Positions 23,318 to 31,317 of a DNA stretch of 64,000 bases are shown one piece after another. The notes under the pieces are model-generated. The model searched no databases. It was not told the origin of the DNA and saw only the letters and a program-made list of their open reading frames with translations. Source of the DNA: Streptomyces turgidiscabies Car8 (GTDB taxonomy: Bacteria > Actinomycetota > Actinomycetes > Streptomycetales > Streptomycetaceae); contig NZ_AEJB01000514.1 in assembly GCF_000331005.1 (NCBI RefSeq), forward strand, positions 1 to 64,000, written 5' to 3'. Both the position numbers and the translations under genes were made by a program. How positions within the stretch are numbered: the stretch's first letter is position 1; each line of letters begins with the position of its first letter.

Positions 23318-25339
23318 TCAGCCGTCGAGTCGTACGACCCGGACGGCTCCGGCGGGCAGCGCGAGGCGGCCCGCGGCTCGTTCGCCCGTGAGCAGTTCGG
23401 TGCCGGGCGCCTCCAGGGGCACCTTGGCGTCCGACGCGGTGTGGTTGACGGCGAACAGGTAGGTGCCCGACTCGCCGGTGCGGCGGACGAGTTCGACGTC
23501 GTGCGGGAGGTCGGCGCGGGGCGCGATGTCGGCGTCCTCGGTGGCCCAGCCGAGCAGGGCGTCCAGGCCGTGCGCGTCGAGGCGGGTCGACACGTACCAG
23601 GCGGTGCCCTCGCCGAGGCGGTGGCGGGTGACGGCCGGGTGGTCGGCGGTGAGTCCGTCGGCGTACGTCCACACGGTCTCGGCGCCGCGCGGGACGACGA
23701 ACTCCGTCCACACGTCGCCGGTCAGCTCGGAGCCGTCGGGGCCGGTGATGCGTACCGCGTCGCCCTGGAGCAGCGGTGAGAACTCCTCGACGGTCAGGCC
23801 TAGTACGTCGCGCAGGGGGCCCGGGTAGGGGCCCTCGTGGACGGCGTCGTGCTCGTCGACGATGCCGGAGAAGTAGGAGACGACGAGGGTGCCGCCGTTC
23901 TCGACGTACTCCCTGAGGTTGTTCCCGGCGGCCTCCGTCATCAGGTACAGGGCGGGTACGACGACAAGGGGATAGGCCGACAAGTCGGCTTCCGGGTGGG
24001 CGAAGTCGACCGTGAGGTGGCGGTCGTAGAGGGCCTCGTAGAAGGCGTCGGCGCGCTCGCGCGGGTCGTGGTCCTCGCTGGGGCGCCACTGGAGGTTCTG
24101 CGCCCACCAGGAGTGCCAGTCCCACAGGACGGCGACGTCCGCGACCGTGCGGGTGGCGCGGATCGAGGCCAACGAGTCGAGGGACGCCCCGAGTTCGACG
24201 ACCTCGCGCCAGACACGGGTCTCCGTGCCGCCGTGCGGGAGCATCGCCGAGTGGAACTTCTCGGCGCCGCGCCGGGACTGGCGCCACTGGAAGAACATCG
24301 CGCCCTCGGAGCCCCGGGCCACGTGGGCGAGGGAGTTGCGGGCCATCTGGCCCGGTGCCTTCGCGGGGTTGCGGGCCTGCCAGTTGACGCCCGAGGTGGA
24401 GTGCTCCAGCAGGATCCAGGGGGCGCCGCCGCCGACGGAGCGGGTGAGGTCGGCGGCCATCGCCAGGTTGACGTGGGTGCGGCGGCCGTCGGTGATCAGG
24501 TAGTGGTCGTTGGTGACGATGTCGACCTCGCGGCCCCAGGCCCAGTAGTCGACGGAGTCGCACTGGCTGAGCGCGGTCATGAAGTTCGTGGTGACCGGGA
24601 TGCCGGGCGCGAGACGGTGCAGGATGTCCCGCTCCATCACGAAGTTCTCGCGCATGGTGGCGTCGGCGAACCGCTTGTAGTCGAGTGCCTGGCCCGGGTT
24701 GCCGACCGTGGGCGCCGCGCGCGGCGGGTTGATCTGCTCGAAGGCGGTGTAGCGCTGGCCCCAGAAGGCCGTCCCCCAGGCCTCGTTGACCCCGTCGGCG
24801 GTCTCGTACGCCGTCTGCAGCCAGCGGCGGAAGTGGGCGGCGCAGGAGTCGCAGTAGCAGGCCGAGACGGGGACGCCGTACTCGTTGTGCACGTGCCACA
24901 TGGCGAGCGCGGGGTGGGCGCCGAAGCGCTCGGCGAGCTTCGTGGTGATGTTCGCGGCGGCGGCGCGGTAGTCGGCGTTGCTGTGGCAGATCGCGGCGCG
25001 GGAGCCGAACTCGTAGCGCACGCCCTCGGGCGTGACCGGCAGCGCGTCCGGGTGCTCGCGGTAGAACCAGGCCGGCGGGGCCACGGTGGGGGTGCCGAGG
25101 TCGGCGCGGATGCCGTTCTCGTGGAGGAGGTCGAGCAGGCGGCTCAGCCAGCCGAAGTCGTACACCCCGGGCGCGGTCTCCAGCAGGGCCCACGAGAAAA
25201 TCCCGACGCTGACCATGGTGACACCGGCCTCGCGCATCAGCCGGACGTCTTCCTGCCAGACGCTTTCCGGCCACTGCTCGGGGTTGTAGTCACCGCCGAA
25301 GGCAAGCCTGGTGAGGCCCGTGGGGGTGGTCTCCGGCAT
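23318..25339 (-). CDS. ganB: Beta-galactosidase GH42
   Basis: 673 residues, the normal GH42 length, with no signal peptide, so cytosolic. The TIM barrel starts LAFGGDYNPEQWPESVWQEDV. The acid/base Glu is in WHVHNEYGVPVSACYC and the nucleophile Glu in WILLEHSTSGVNWQ. The cysteines of the CYCDSC segment form the structural zinc site known in this family. It releases galactose from imported galacto-oligosaccharides. Start ATG 25339 has GGGAGA 6 bp upstream. It is followed after 117 bp by the galactanase gene in the same direction and diverges from the transporter operon at 25540. Confidence 0.94.
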   Translation of the reverse strand: MPETTPTGLTRLAFGGDYNPEQWPESVWQEDVRLMREAGVTMVSVGIFSWALLETAPGVYDFGWLSRLLDLLHENGIRADLGTPTVAPPAWFYREHPDALPVTPEGVRYEFGSRAAICHSNADYRAAAANITTKLAERFGAHPALAMWHVHNEYGVPVSACYCDSCAAHFRRWLQTAYETADGVNEAWGTAFWGQRYTAFEQINPPRAAPTVGNPGQALDYKRFADATMRENFVMERDILHRLAPGIPVTTNFMTALSQCDSVDYWAWGREVDIVTNDHYLITDGRRTHVNLAMAADLTRSVGGGAPWILLEHSTSGVNWQARNPAKAPGQMARNSLAHVARGSEGAMFFQWRQSRRGAEKFHSAMLPHGGTETRVWREVVELGASLDSLASIRATRTVADVAVLWDWHSWWAQNLQWRPSEDHDPRERADAFYEALYDRHLTVDFAHPEADLSAYPLVVVPALYLMTEAAGNNLREYVENGGTLVVSYFSGIVDEHDAVHEGPYPGPLRDVLGLTVEEFSPLLQGDAVRITGPDGSELTGDVWTEFVVPRGAETVWTYADGLTADHPAVTRHRLGEGTAWYVSTRLDAHGLDALLGWATEDADIAPRADLPHDVELVRRTGESGTYLFAVNHTASDAKVPLEAPGTELLTGERAAGRLALPAGAVRVVRLDG

Positions 25340-25441
25340 GGAATGTCTCCCGATCGGTCAGTCGCTTTGGAACGTATCTTGGGAACGTGCACACACAGCG
25401 GTTGGCGGCGCGTGGCCTAGATAACCGCATGGCAACAACCA

Positions 25442-25470
25442 TTGACAAGTGTCCAGTGTGTTTCTCTACT
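25442..25470 (+). promoter_or_regulatory. Sigma70-type promoter of the galacto-oligosaccharide ABC operon
   Basis: TTGACA (25442-25447), a 17-bp spacer, and TCTACT (25465-25470). The consensus -35 box, optimal spacing and the overlapping LacI operator make this a strong call. It lies about 70 bp before the start codon. Confidence 0.7.
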
Positions 25471-25483
25471 GTGAACGCTCACA
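25470..25483. promoter_or_regulatory. LacI-family operator of the galactan locus
   Basis: TGTGAACGCTCACA has perfect TGTGA/TCACA arms and a central CG, the form of LacI-family operators. It overlaps the last base of the -10 box and the presumed transcription start. The LacI protein encoded at 28675 is the obvious ligand-responsive repressor. Confidence 0.75.
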
Positions 25484-25539
25484 GAAGCATGACGGGTCTT
25501 CGCAGCAGGCGAGGACCCCAAGGTCAGGGGAGAAGTTCC

Positions 25540-26856
25540 ATGCCGAACACGAAGCAGTGGCGCCTCGTGGCAACCGCGGTCGCCGTCACGCTCGGCGCCA
25601 CCACACTCGCCGCCTGCGGGTCCGACGACGACAGCGACGCCCAGTCGGGCCCGGTGTCGCTGACGTACTGGACCTGGACGCCCGGCATGGACAAGGTCGT
25701 GGACCTGTGGAACAAGGGGCCGGGCAAGGAGCAGCAGATCACCGTCACGGTGAAGAAGCAGGCGTCCGGCGACACCCTGGTCACCAAGATCCTCACCGCG
25801 CACAAGGCCAAGAAGGCGCCGGACCTGGTGCAGGCCGAGTACCAGGCGCTGCCGACGCTGGTCAGCAACGACGCCCTCGCGGACATCTCCGGCGAGGTCG
25901 GCGACGCGAAGAAGGACTTCGCCGACGGTGTCTGGCAGCAGACGACGCTGGGCACGGACGCGGTGTACGCGGTGCCGCAGGACATCGGGCCGATGATGTT
26001 CTACTACCGCGAGGACCTCTTCAAGCAGTACGGCCTGAAGGTCCCGACCACGTGGGCCGAGTTCGCCCAGACCGCCAAGGACCTGAAGAAGAAGGCCCCG
26101 GACAAGGACCTCACCACCTTCTCCGCCAACGACTCCGGTCTCTTCGCGGGCCTCGCCCAGCAGGCCGGCGCCAAGTGGTGGACGACCTCCGGCGAGAAGT
26201 GGAAGGTCGGTATCGACGACGCGGCGACCCAGAAGGTCGCCAAGTTCTGGGGCGACCTCGTCAAGGCCGACGCCATCGACAACCAGCCGATGTACACCCC
26301 GGCCTGGAACAAGGCACTCGACACCGGCAAGCAGATCGCGTGGGTCAGCGCGGTGTGGGCGCCGGGCACCCTGACCACGGCCGCGCCGGACACCAAGGGC
26401 AAGTGGGCCATGGCCCCGCTCCCCCAGTGGTCCGTGAGCGAGGACGTGACGGGCAGCTGGGGCGGCTCCTCGACCGCGGTCACCACCGACTCGAACCACA
26501 AGTCGGCCGCCGCGAAGTTCGCCGCCTGGCTGAACACCGACCGTGACGCGCTGGCCGCGCTCGCCAAGGAGGGCGGGATCTACCCGGCCGCCTCGGGCGC
26601 CCAGCTCAGCGGCGCGTTCCTCAAGTCGCCCGACTTCTTCTCCAACCAGGCGGACTTCTACCCCAAGGCCGCCGAGATCGCGAAGACCACGGCCCCGTCC
26701 GCGTGGGGCCCGAACGTGAACGTGGCGTACACCTCGTTCAAGGACGCGTTCGCCTCGGCCGCGAAGAACAAGTCGGACTTCGGTGCCGCCCTGAAGACGA
26801 TGCAGGACGACACGGTCGCCGACCTCAAGAAGCAGGGCTTCGGAGTCGCGGAGTGA
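25540..26856 (+). CDS. ganE: Extracellular solute-binding lipoprotein of a galacto-oligosaccharide ABC transporter
   Basis: 438 residues. The signal peptide ends in the lipobox LAAC-GSDDD (Cys about residue 27), so it is a membrane-anchored binding protein. The mature part is a family 1 sugar-binding protein: SLTYWTWTPGMDKVVDLWNK, DLVQAEYQALPTLVSNDALADISG, VPQDIGPMMFYYREDLFKQYG, and WGGSSTAVTTDSNHKSAAAKFAAWL. It would capture galacto-oligosaccharides released by the GH53 enzyme. Start ATG 25540 has AGGGGAGA upstream. Its stop overlaps the permease start (GTGA, 26853-26856). The symbol follows the galactan clusters described in other streptomycetes and is tentative. Confidence 0.9.
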   Translation: MPNTKQWRLVATAVAVTLGATTLAACGSDDDSDAQSGPVSLTYWTWTPGMDKVVDLWNKGPGKEQQITVTVKKQASGDTLVTKILTAHKAKKAPDLVQAEYQALPTLVSNDALADISGEVGDAKKDFADGVWQQTTLGTDAVYAVPQDIGPMMFYYREDLFKQYGLKVPTTWAEFAQTAKDLKKKAPDKDLTTFSANDSGLFAGLAQQAGAKWWTTSGEKWKVGIDDAATQKVAKFWGDLVKADAIDNQPMYTPAWNKALDTGKQIAWVSAVWAPGTLTTAAPDTKGKWAMAPLPQWSVSEDVTGSWGGSSTAVTTDSNHKSAAAKFAAWLNTDRDALAALAKEGGIYPAASGAQLSGAFLKSPDFFSNQADFYPKAAEIAKTTAPSAWGPNVNVAYTSFKDAFASAAKNKSDFGAALKTMQDDTVADLKKQGFGVAE

Positions 26857-27776
26857 CCAGCGCACGCCGGAGGTCGTACGGGGTCAGGTCGGCCCCGTAC
26901 GCCTTTCTCCTCCCCGCGGTGATCCTGTTCGCCCTCTTCTTCGCGCTGCCCATCGGTTACGCGCTCTGGCTGAGCCTGCACAAGGTGAAGGTGTCCGGCC
27001 TGGGCCTCGGCGCCGGGGCACGGAAAGAGGTCTGGGCGGGCATCGGGAACTACACCGACGCCCTCACCGACAGCGAGCTGCTGAGCGGCGCGCTGCGCGT
27101 GGTCGGTTACGGCGCGATCGTCGTCCCGGTGATGCTGGGGCTCGCCCTCGTCTTCGCGCTGATGCTCGACGCGGACAAGGTACGGTTCACCCCCTTCACC
27201 CGGCTCGCGATCTTCCTGCCGTACGCCGTTCCGGGCGTCGTCGCCGCGCTGCTCTGGGGGTTCCTGTACCTGCCGGACGTCAGCCCGTTCTACTTCGTCC
27301 TCGACAGGCTGGGGATGCCGCAGCCGGACCTGCTGGACGGCGGTCCGCTCTATCTCGCCCTCTCCAACATCGCGGTGTGGGGCGGCACCGGCTTCAACAT
27401 GATCGTCATCTACACCTCGCTGCGGTCCATCCCGGCCGAGGTGTACGAGGCGGCGAAGCTGGACGGCGCGACCCCGCTGCAGATCGCCCTCAGGATCAAG
27501 ATCCCGATGGTGGCGCCCTCGCTGGTGCTGACCTTCTTCTTCTCGATCATCGCGACACTCCAGGTGTTCAGCGAGCCGACCACCCTCAAGCCCCTCACCA
27601 ACTCCGTGTCCACGACGTGGAGTCCGCTGATGAAGGTGTACCAGGACGCCTTCGGCAAGGGCGACATCTACTCGGCGGCGGCCGAGGCGACGATCATCGC
27701 GATCGTCACACTCGTCCTCTCGTTCGGCTTCCTGCGGGCCGCGAACTCCCGTAACAAGCAGGAGGCAGCACGATGA
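26853..27776 (+). CDS. ganF: ABC transporter permease, sugar (MalF-like)
   Basis: 307 residues from GTG 26853, which overlaps the binding-protein stop. There are six hydrophobic helices, the first being APYAFLLPAVILFALFFALPIGYALWLSL. The cytoplasmic EAA loop EAAKLDGATPLQIALRIKIPM contacts the ATPase. No ATP-binding subunit is encoded here; Streptomyces sugar importers usually share the MsiK ATPase encoded elsewhere. It is coupled to the next permease by ATGA (27773-27776). Confidence 0.92.
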   Translation: MTSARRRSYGVRSAPYAFLLPAVILFALFFALPIGYALWLSLHKVKVSGLGLGAGARKEVWAGIGNYTDALTDSELLSGALRVVGYGAIVVPVMLGLALVFALMLDADKVRFTPFTRLAIFLPYAVPGVVAALLWGFLYLPDVSPFYFVLDRLGMPQPDLLDGGPLYLALSNIAVWGGTGFNMIVIYTSLRSIPAEVYEAAKLDGATPLQIALRIKIPMVAPSLVLTFFFSIIATLQVFSEPTTLKPLTNSVSTTWSPLMKVYQDAFGKGDIYSAAAEATIIAIVTLVLSFGFLRAANSRNKQEAAR

Positions 27777-28678
27777 GTTCTCTTGCCGTGGGCAAGACGG
27801 AAGCGGCGACGGGCACCAGGCCCGGCACCGTGCGGCGCCCGCCGCTGCGCGGCCGGATCGCCCTGGTCCCGACGATCACCCTGCTCCTGGGCGCCCTGTA
27901 CTGCCTGCTGCCGGTCGCGTGGGTGGTGATCGCGGCGACGAAGTCGGGCAGCGAGCTGTTCTCCACGTTCACGTTCCTGCCCGGCAGCGGCTTCACCGAC
28001 AACGTGAAGGAGCTGAGCGCCTACCGCGACGGCGTCTACTGGAAGTGGATGGGCAACTCGGCCCTCTACGCCGGGCTCGGCGCCCTCCTCTCGACAGCCG
28101 TCTCCGCGGTCAGCGGCTACGCGCTGGCGGTATACCGCTTCCGCGGCCGGGAGACGGTGTTCAGCGTCCTGATGGCGGGCGTGCTGATGCCGCCGGTGAT
28201 CCTCGCGATCCCCCAGTACCTGCTGCTGGCGAAGGCCGACATCACGGACTCCTACGCGTCCGTGCTGCTGCCGCTGGTCCTCTCCCCGTACGGCATCTAC
28301 CTCGCGCGGATCTACGCGGCGGCGGCGGTACCGGCCGATGTGGTCGAGGCCGGGCGGATGGACGGGGCGGGCGAGTGGCGCATCTTCACCAGGGTCGCGC
28401 TCCCGATGATGATCCCGGGCCTGGTGACGGTGTTCCTGTTCCAGTTCGTGGCGGTGTGGAACAACTTCCTGCTCCCCTACATCATGCTCAGTGACGACGA
28501 GAAGTTCCCGATCACGCTGGGCCTGTTCACGCTTCTCGAACAGGGATCGGCCACCCCGGCCCTCTACACGCTGGTGGTGACGGGCGCGTTCCTGGCGGTC
28601 GTCCCGCTGATCGCGCTGTTCCTGGTCATCCAGCGGTTCTGGAGCCTCGACCTGCTTTCCGGAGCCGTAAAGTCATGA
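27773..28678 (+). CDS. ganG: ABC transporter permease, sugar (MalG-like)
   Basis: 301 residues with six hydrophobic helices and the EAA loop EAGRMDGAGEWRIFTRVALPM. The N-terminal LVPTITLLLGALYCLLPVAWVVIAATKS is typical of the MalG half. It pairs with the upstream permease to form the channel. The ATG overlaps the previous stop, and its own stop overlaps the start of the LacI gene (ATGA, 28675-28678), so the four genes form one tightly coupled operon. Confidence 0.92.
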   Translation: MSSLAVGKTEAATGTRPGTVRRPPLRGRIALVPTITLLLGALYCLLPVAWVVIAATKSGSELFSTFTFLPGSGFTDNVKELSAYRDGVYWKWMGNSALYAGLGALLSTAVSAVSGYALAVYRFRGRETVFSVLMAGVLMPPVILAIPQYLLLAKADITDSYASVLLPLVLSPYGIYLARIYAAAAVPADVVEAGRMDGAGEWRIFTRVALPMMIPGLVTVFLFQFVAVWNNFLLPYIMLSDDEKFPITLGLFTLLEQGSATPALYTLVVTGAFLAVVPLIALFLVIQRFWSLDLLSGAVKS

Positions 28679-29706
28679 CCATGAGCAATACCGGGGGCCG
28701 GCGCAAACCGCCGACGATCCACGACGTGGCCCGCGAGGCGGGAGTGTCCCGAGGCACCGTCTCGCGCGTGCTCAACGGCGGGCACTACGTCAGCCCGAGC
28801 GCCCAGGAGGCGGTGAACGCCGCGATCCGCAAGACGGGTTACGTGGTGAACCGCCACGCCCGCTCACTCATCACCGGCCGTTCCGACTCGATCGGCTTTC
28901 TGCTGACGGAGCCTCAGGAGCGGTTCTTCGAGGACCCCAACTTCAATGTCCTGCTGCGGGGTTGTACCCAGGCACTGGCGGCGCACGACATCCCGCTGCT
29001 GCTGATGCTGGCGGGCACGGAGGACGAGCGGCGCCGCCTCACGCGGTACATCACCGCGGGTCACGTCGACGGGGTGCTGCTGGTCTCCAGCCACTCCGGC
29101 GACCCGGTCGCGCAGGAGCTGTGCGAGGCGGGCGTACCGCTGGTCGCGTGCGGCAAGCCGATCGGCCTCGGCTCCAAGGTGAGCTACGTGGCGGCGGACG
29201 ACCGCGACGGCGCCCGGGACATGGTGCGCCATCTCCTGTCGCTGGGCCGTCGCCGCATCGGGGTGGTCACGGGCCCGCTCGACACCCCGGGCGGTGTGGA
29301 GCGCCTCGCCGGCTATCGCGAGGTACTGGCCGAGGAGGGCATCGAGTACGACGAGCGCCTCGTCGTCTCCGGCGACTACAGCCGGGCCAGCGGCGAGGCG
29401 GGCGCTCGGCGGCTGCTGGACCGGTGCCCGGACCTGGACGCCGTGTTCGTCGCGTCCGACCTGATGGCACAGGGCGTGCTCACGGCACTGGACCGGGCGG
29501 GGCGCAGTGTCCCCGGGGACGTGTCGGTGGGCGGCTTCGACGACTCCTCGGCCGCCCTAGCCGCCCGCCCCCAGCTGACGACCATCCGGCAGCCCTACGA
29601 CCGGATCAGCGCCGAGATGGTCCGGGTGCTGCTCGCGCAGATCGGCGGCGAGGATCCGGCGGCGGTGATCCTGCCCACCGAGCTGATCAAGCGGGGATCC
29701 GCCTGA
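28675..29706 (+). CDS. ganR: LacI-family transcriptional repressor of the galactan locus
   Basis: 343 residues. The LacI helix-turn-helix PTIHDVAREAGVSRGTVSRVLNGGHYVSPSAQEAV is at 13-48, with the minor-groove hinge helix VNRHARSLITGRS. The periplasmic-binding-protein-like effector domain follows (DSIGFLLTEPQERFFEDP ... FVASDLMAQGVLTALDRAGRSVPGDVSVGGFDD ... LTTIRQP). It is translationally coupled as the last gene of the importer operon, so repressor level tracks transporter level. The likely operator is TGTGAACGCTCACA at 25470, and the inducer is presumably galactobiose or a similar oligosaccharide. Confidence 0.92.
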   Translation: MTMSNTGGRRKPPTIHDVAREAGVSRGTVSRVLNGGHYVSPSAQEAVNAAIRKTGYVVNRHARSLITGRSDSIGFLLTEPQERFFEDPNFNVLLRGCTQALAAHDIPLLLMLAGTEDERRRLTRYITAGHVDGVLLVSSHSGDPVAQELCEAGVPLVACGKPIGLGSKVSYVAADDRDGARDMVRHLLSLGRRRIGVVTGPLDTPGGVERLAGYREVLAEEGIEYDERLVVSGDYSRASGEAGARRLLDRCPDLDAVFVASDLMAQGVLTALDRAGRSVPGDVSVGGFDDSSAALAARPQLTTIRQPYDRISAEMVRVLLAQIGGEDPAAVILPTELIKRGSA

Positions 29707-29762
29707 GTTCCGCCTGGGTTCCGCCTGAGTCGGCGATCACCACCTCGGCCACGCCGTTTTTT

Positions 29763-29774
29763 ATGCATACGCAT
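29763..29774. promoter_or_regulatory. Operator/promoter element in the AT-rich upstream of the MarR gene
   Basis: ATGCATACGCAT (arms ATGC/GCAT) lies in a locally AT-rich patch ending 4 bp before the first ATG. MarR regulators commonly bind short palindromes overlapping their own promoters. The arms are only 4 bp, so this is tentative. Confidence 0.35.
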
Positions 29775-29778
29775 TAAC

Positions 29779-30195
29779 ATGGGGTGCATGGCAGCGAACA
29801 ACGCCGGGGCGGGTCTGGCGGACCAGTGGCGGGACATCCTGGCGGCGCACGCGCGCACGATGTGCGAGATCGACCGTGTGCTGCATCCGCACGGCCTGGG
29901 CGCGAGCGACTTCGAGGTCCTCGACGTCCTCGTCGCCGAGGCGGCCACCGCGAGGGAATCCGCCGGCCCGGGCGAGCAGTGCCGGGTGCAGGACATCGCC
30001 GGCCGGGTCCACCTCAGCCAGAGCGCGCTCTCCCGGCTCATCGGGCGGCTGGAGAAGGACGGGCTGGTGGAGCGCAGCATGTGCGTGGAGGACCGGCGCG
30101 GAGTGCGGGTCGCGCTGACGGCTCGGGGGCGCGAGCTGCACAGCGAGGTGCTGCCGCTGCAACGGGCTGCGCTGGCACGGACGTTGGGCGAGTAG
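29779..30195 (+). CDS. MarR-family transcriptional regulator
   Basis: 138 residues. The winged helix is VQDIAGRVHLSQSALSRLIGRLEKDGLVERSMCVEDRRGVRVALTARGREL, with the MarR wing DRR motif intact. The flanking helices GLADQWRDILAAHARTMCEIDRVLHP and LPLQRAALARTLGE form the dimer interface. The ligand and targets are unknown. The start could be ATG 29779 or ATG 29788 (MAANNAGAG); little space exists for a Shine-Dalgarno, so the mRNA may be nearly leaderless. A tandem repeat array begins 15 bp after its stop. Confidence 0.88.
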   Translation: MGCMAANNAGAGLADQWRDILAAHARTMCEIDRVLHPHGLGASDFEVLDVLVAEAATARESAGPGEQCRVQDIAGRVHLSQSALSRLIGRLEKDGLVERSMCVEDRRGVRVALTARGRELHSEVLPLQRAALARTLGE

Positions 30196-30210
30196 GCGCT
30201 CCGCTGCGGG

Positions 30211-30680
30211 GCCGGTTCGTCGTGCGCGGGTCCACCGTGGCTGGTCGCGCAGTTCCCCGCGCCCCTGGAGGCTCCAAGGCCGGTTCGCCGTCCGCAGGTC
30301 CACCGTGGCCAGTCGGCGCAGTTCCCCGCGCCCCTGGAGGCTCCAAGGCCGGTTCGCCGTCCGCAGGTCCACCGTGGCCAGTCGGCGCAGTTCCCCGCGC
30401 CCCTGGAGGCTCCAAGGCCGGTTCGCCGTCCGCAGGTCCACCGTGGCCAGTCGGCGCAGTTCCCCGCGCCCCTGGAGGCTCCAAGGCCGGTTCGCCGTCC
30501 GCAGGTCCACCGTGGCCGGTCGCGCAGTTCCCCGCGCCCCTGGAGGCTCCAAGGCCGGTTCGCCGTCCGCAGGTCCACCGTGGCCGGTCGCGCAGCTCCC
30601 CGCGCCCCTGGAGGCTCCAAGGCCGGTTCGCCGTCCGCAGGTCCACCGTGGCCAGTCGGCGCAGCTCCCCGCGCCCCTGG
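30211..30680. repeat. Tandem array of seven 68-69 bp units built on a Streptomyces dispersed repeat
   Basis: Units beginning GCCGGTTCG start at 30211, 30279, 30348, 30417, 30486, 30554 and 30622; the last is cut at about 30680. Unit lengths are 68, 69, 69, 69, 68 and 68. Every unit contains TCCACCGTGG, a GCGCAG(T/C)TCCCCGCGCCCC core and, except the last, TGGAGGCTCCAAG. Units 2-4 and 7 carry CAGTCGGCGC, whereas units 1, 5 and 6 carry the GGTCGCGC form; units 6 and 7 have AGCTCC instead of AGTTCC. The array fills the 526-bp gap between two convergent genes (marR and the SseB-like gene). No protein is encoded; open frames across it are by-products of the repeat. Confidence 0.95.
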
Positions 30681-30721
30681 CGGGGCCCCGGAATTCGGGG
30701 CGCCCGCCTCGTGGGATGCGT

Positions 30722-31132
30722 TCAGTACTCGAAGGGCCTGGCCAGCAGGGTTCGTACGCCCTCGGAGGTGACCGTCATCCCGTGCGGGGAGGCCGCGTCG
30801 ATGGTGAGGGAGAGGTCGCCGGTGGGCCACTGGTCGGCGAGGGCGCCCAGCGGGATCAGACGGTAGCGGGAGACGGCCGGCAGCAGCTCGGCCAGTTCGG
30901 GCTCCGAGGTGAACACCGGCACCGCCTCCCGCCCGTCCGGTTCCTCCAGGACGGGCAGCGCGACGGTCGAGGGGTTGCGGGCGTCCACGTCACTGACGTC
31001 GTCCGGTACGGGCACCAGCACGTCACTCATGGCGAGGACGTCCAGCGCGGCCGGGTCCTGGGTGTTGTCGGCCAGGGCGTCGAGCGCCAGTCGGGCCGGT
31101 GTGGCGGTGTCCTGGTTGGCGGGTGTCTCCAT
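30722..31132 (-). CDS. SseB-like protein
   Basis: 136 residues. PALDVLAMSDVLVPVPDDVSD, ALPVLEEPDGREAVPVFTSEPELAELLPA and LSLTIDAASPHGMTVTSEGVRTL match the N-terminal SseB domain. SseB is named for serine sensitivity in E. coli, and the domain is frequent in actinobacteria, often near type VII secretion or regulatory genes. Its molecular role is unclear. Start ATG 31132 has AGGGGA 6 bp upstream. It stands alone, bounded by the repeat array and the amylase gene. Confidence 0.78.
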   Translation of the reverse strand: METPANQDTATPARLALDALADNTQDPAALDVLAMSDVLVPVPDDVSDVDARNPSTVALPVLEEPDGREAVPVFTSEPELAELLPAVSRYRLIPLGALADQWPTGDLSLTIDAASPHGMTVTSEGVRTLLARPFEY

Positions 31133-31317
31133 GGTGGGTCCCCTGGTAGCGGCGGTCGTACGGGCCGCCCGGGACACAGCCGGCCCCGGGCACAGTGGAG
31201 GTCGCCTACCCGAGGGGTGCGCGGGCATGCGTGACCTGGAGAGAGGATGCCGGGGACGCGCCGCGTGCGGGTGCGGAGCCGGTCCCGGGGCCATGGAGTC
31301 CCCGGGACCGGTGTCCA

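Noticed and set aside
29700..29745. Three near-copies of TTCCGCCTGAG after the LacI gene
   Set aside because: Very short repeats, most likely slippage in GC-rich DNA, with no clear role.
30211..30680. Possible CRISPR array
   Set aside because: The whole 68-69 bp unit is repeated with no variable spacers, there are no cas genes, and the core also occurs singly elsewhere.
29595..30866. Long open frames in several phases across the repeat array
   Set aside because: They arise because the repeat has no stop codons in a GC-rich context; their products are periodic, have no codon bias and overlap real genes.
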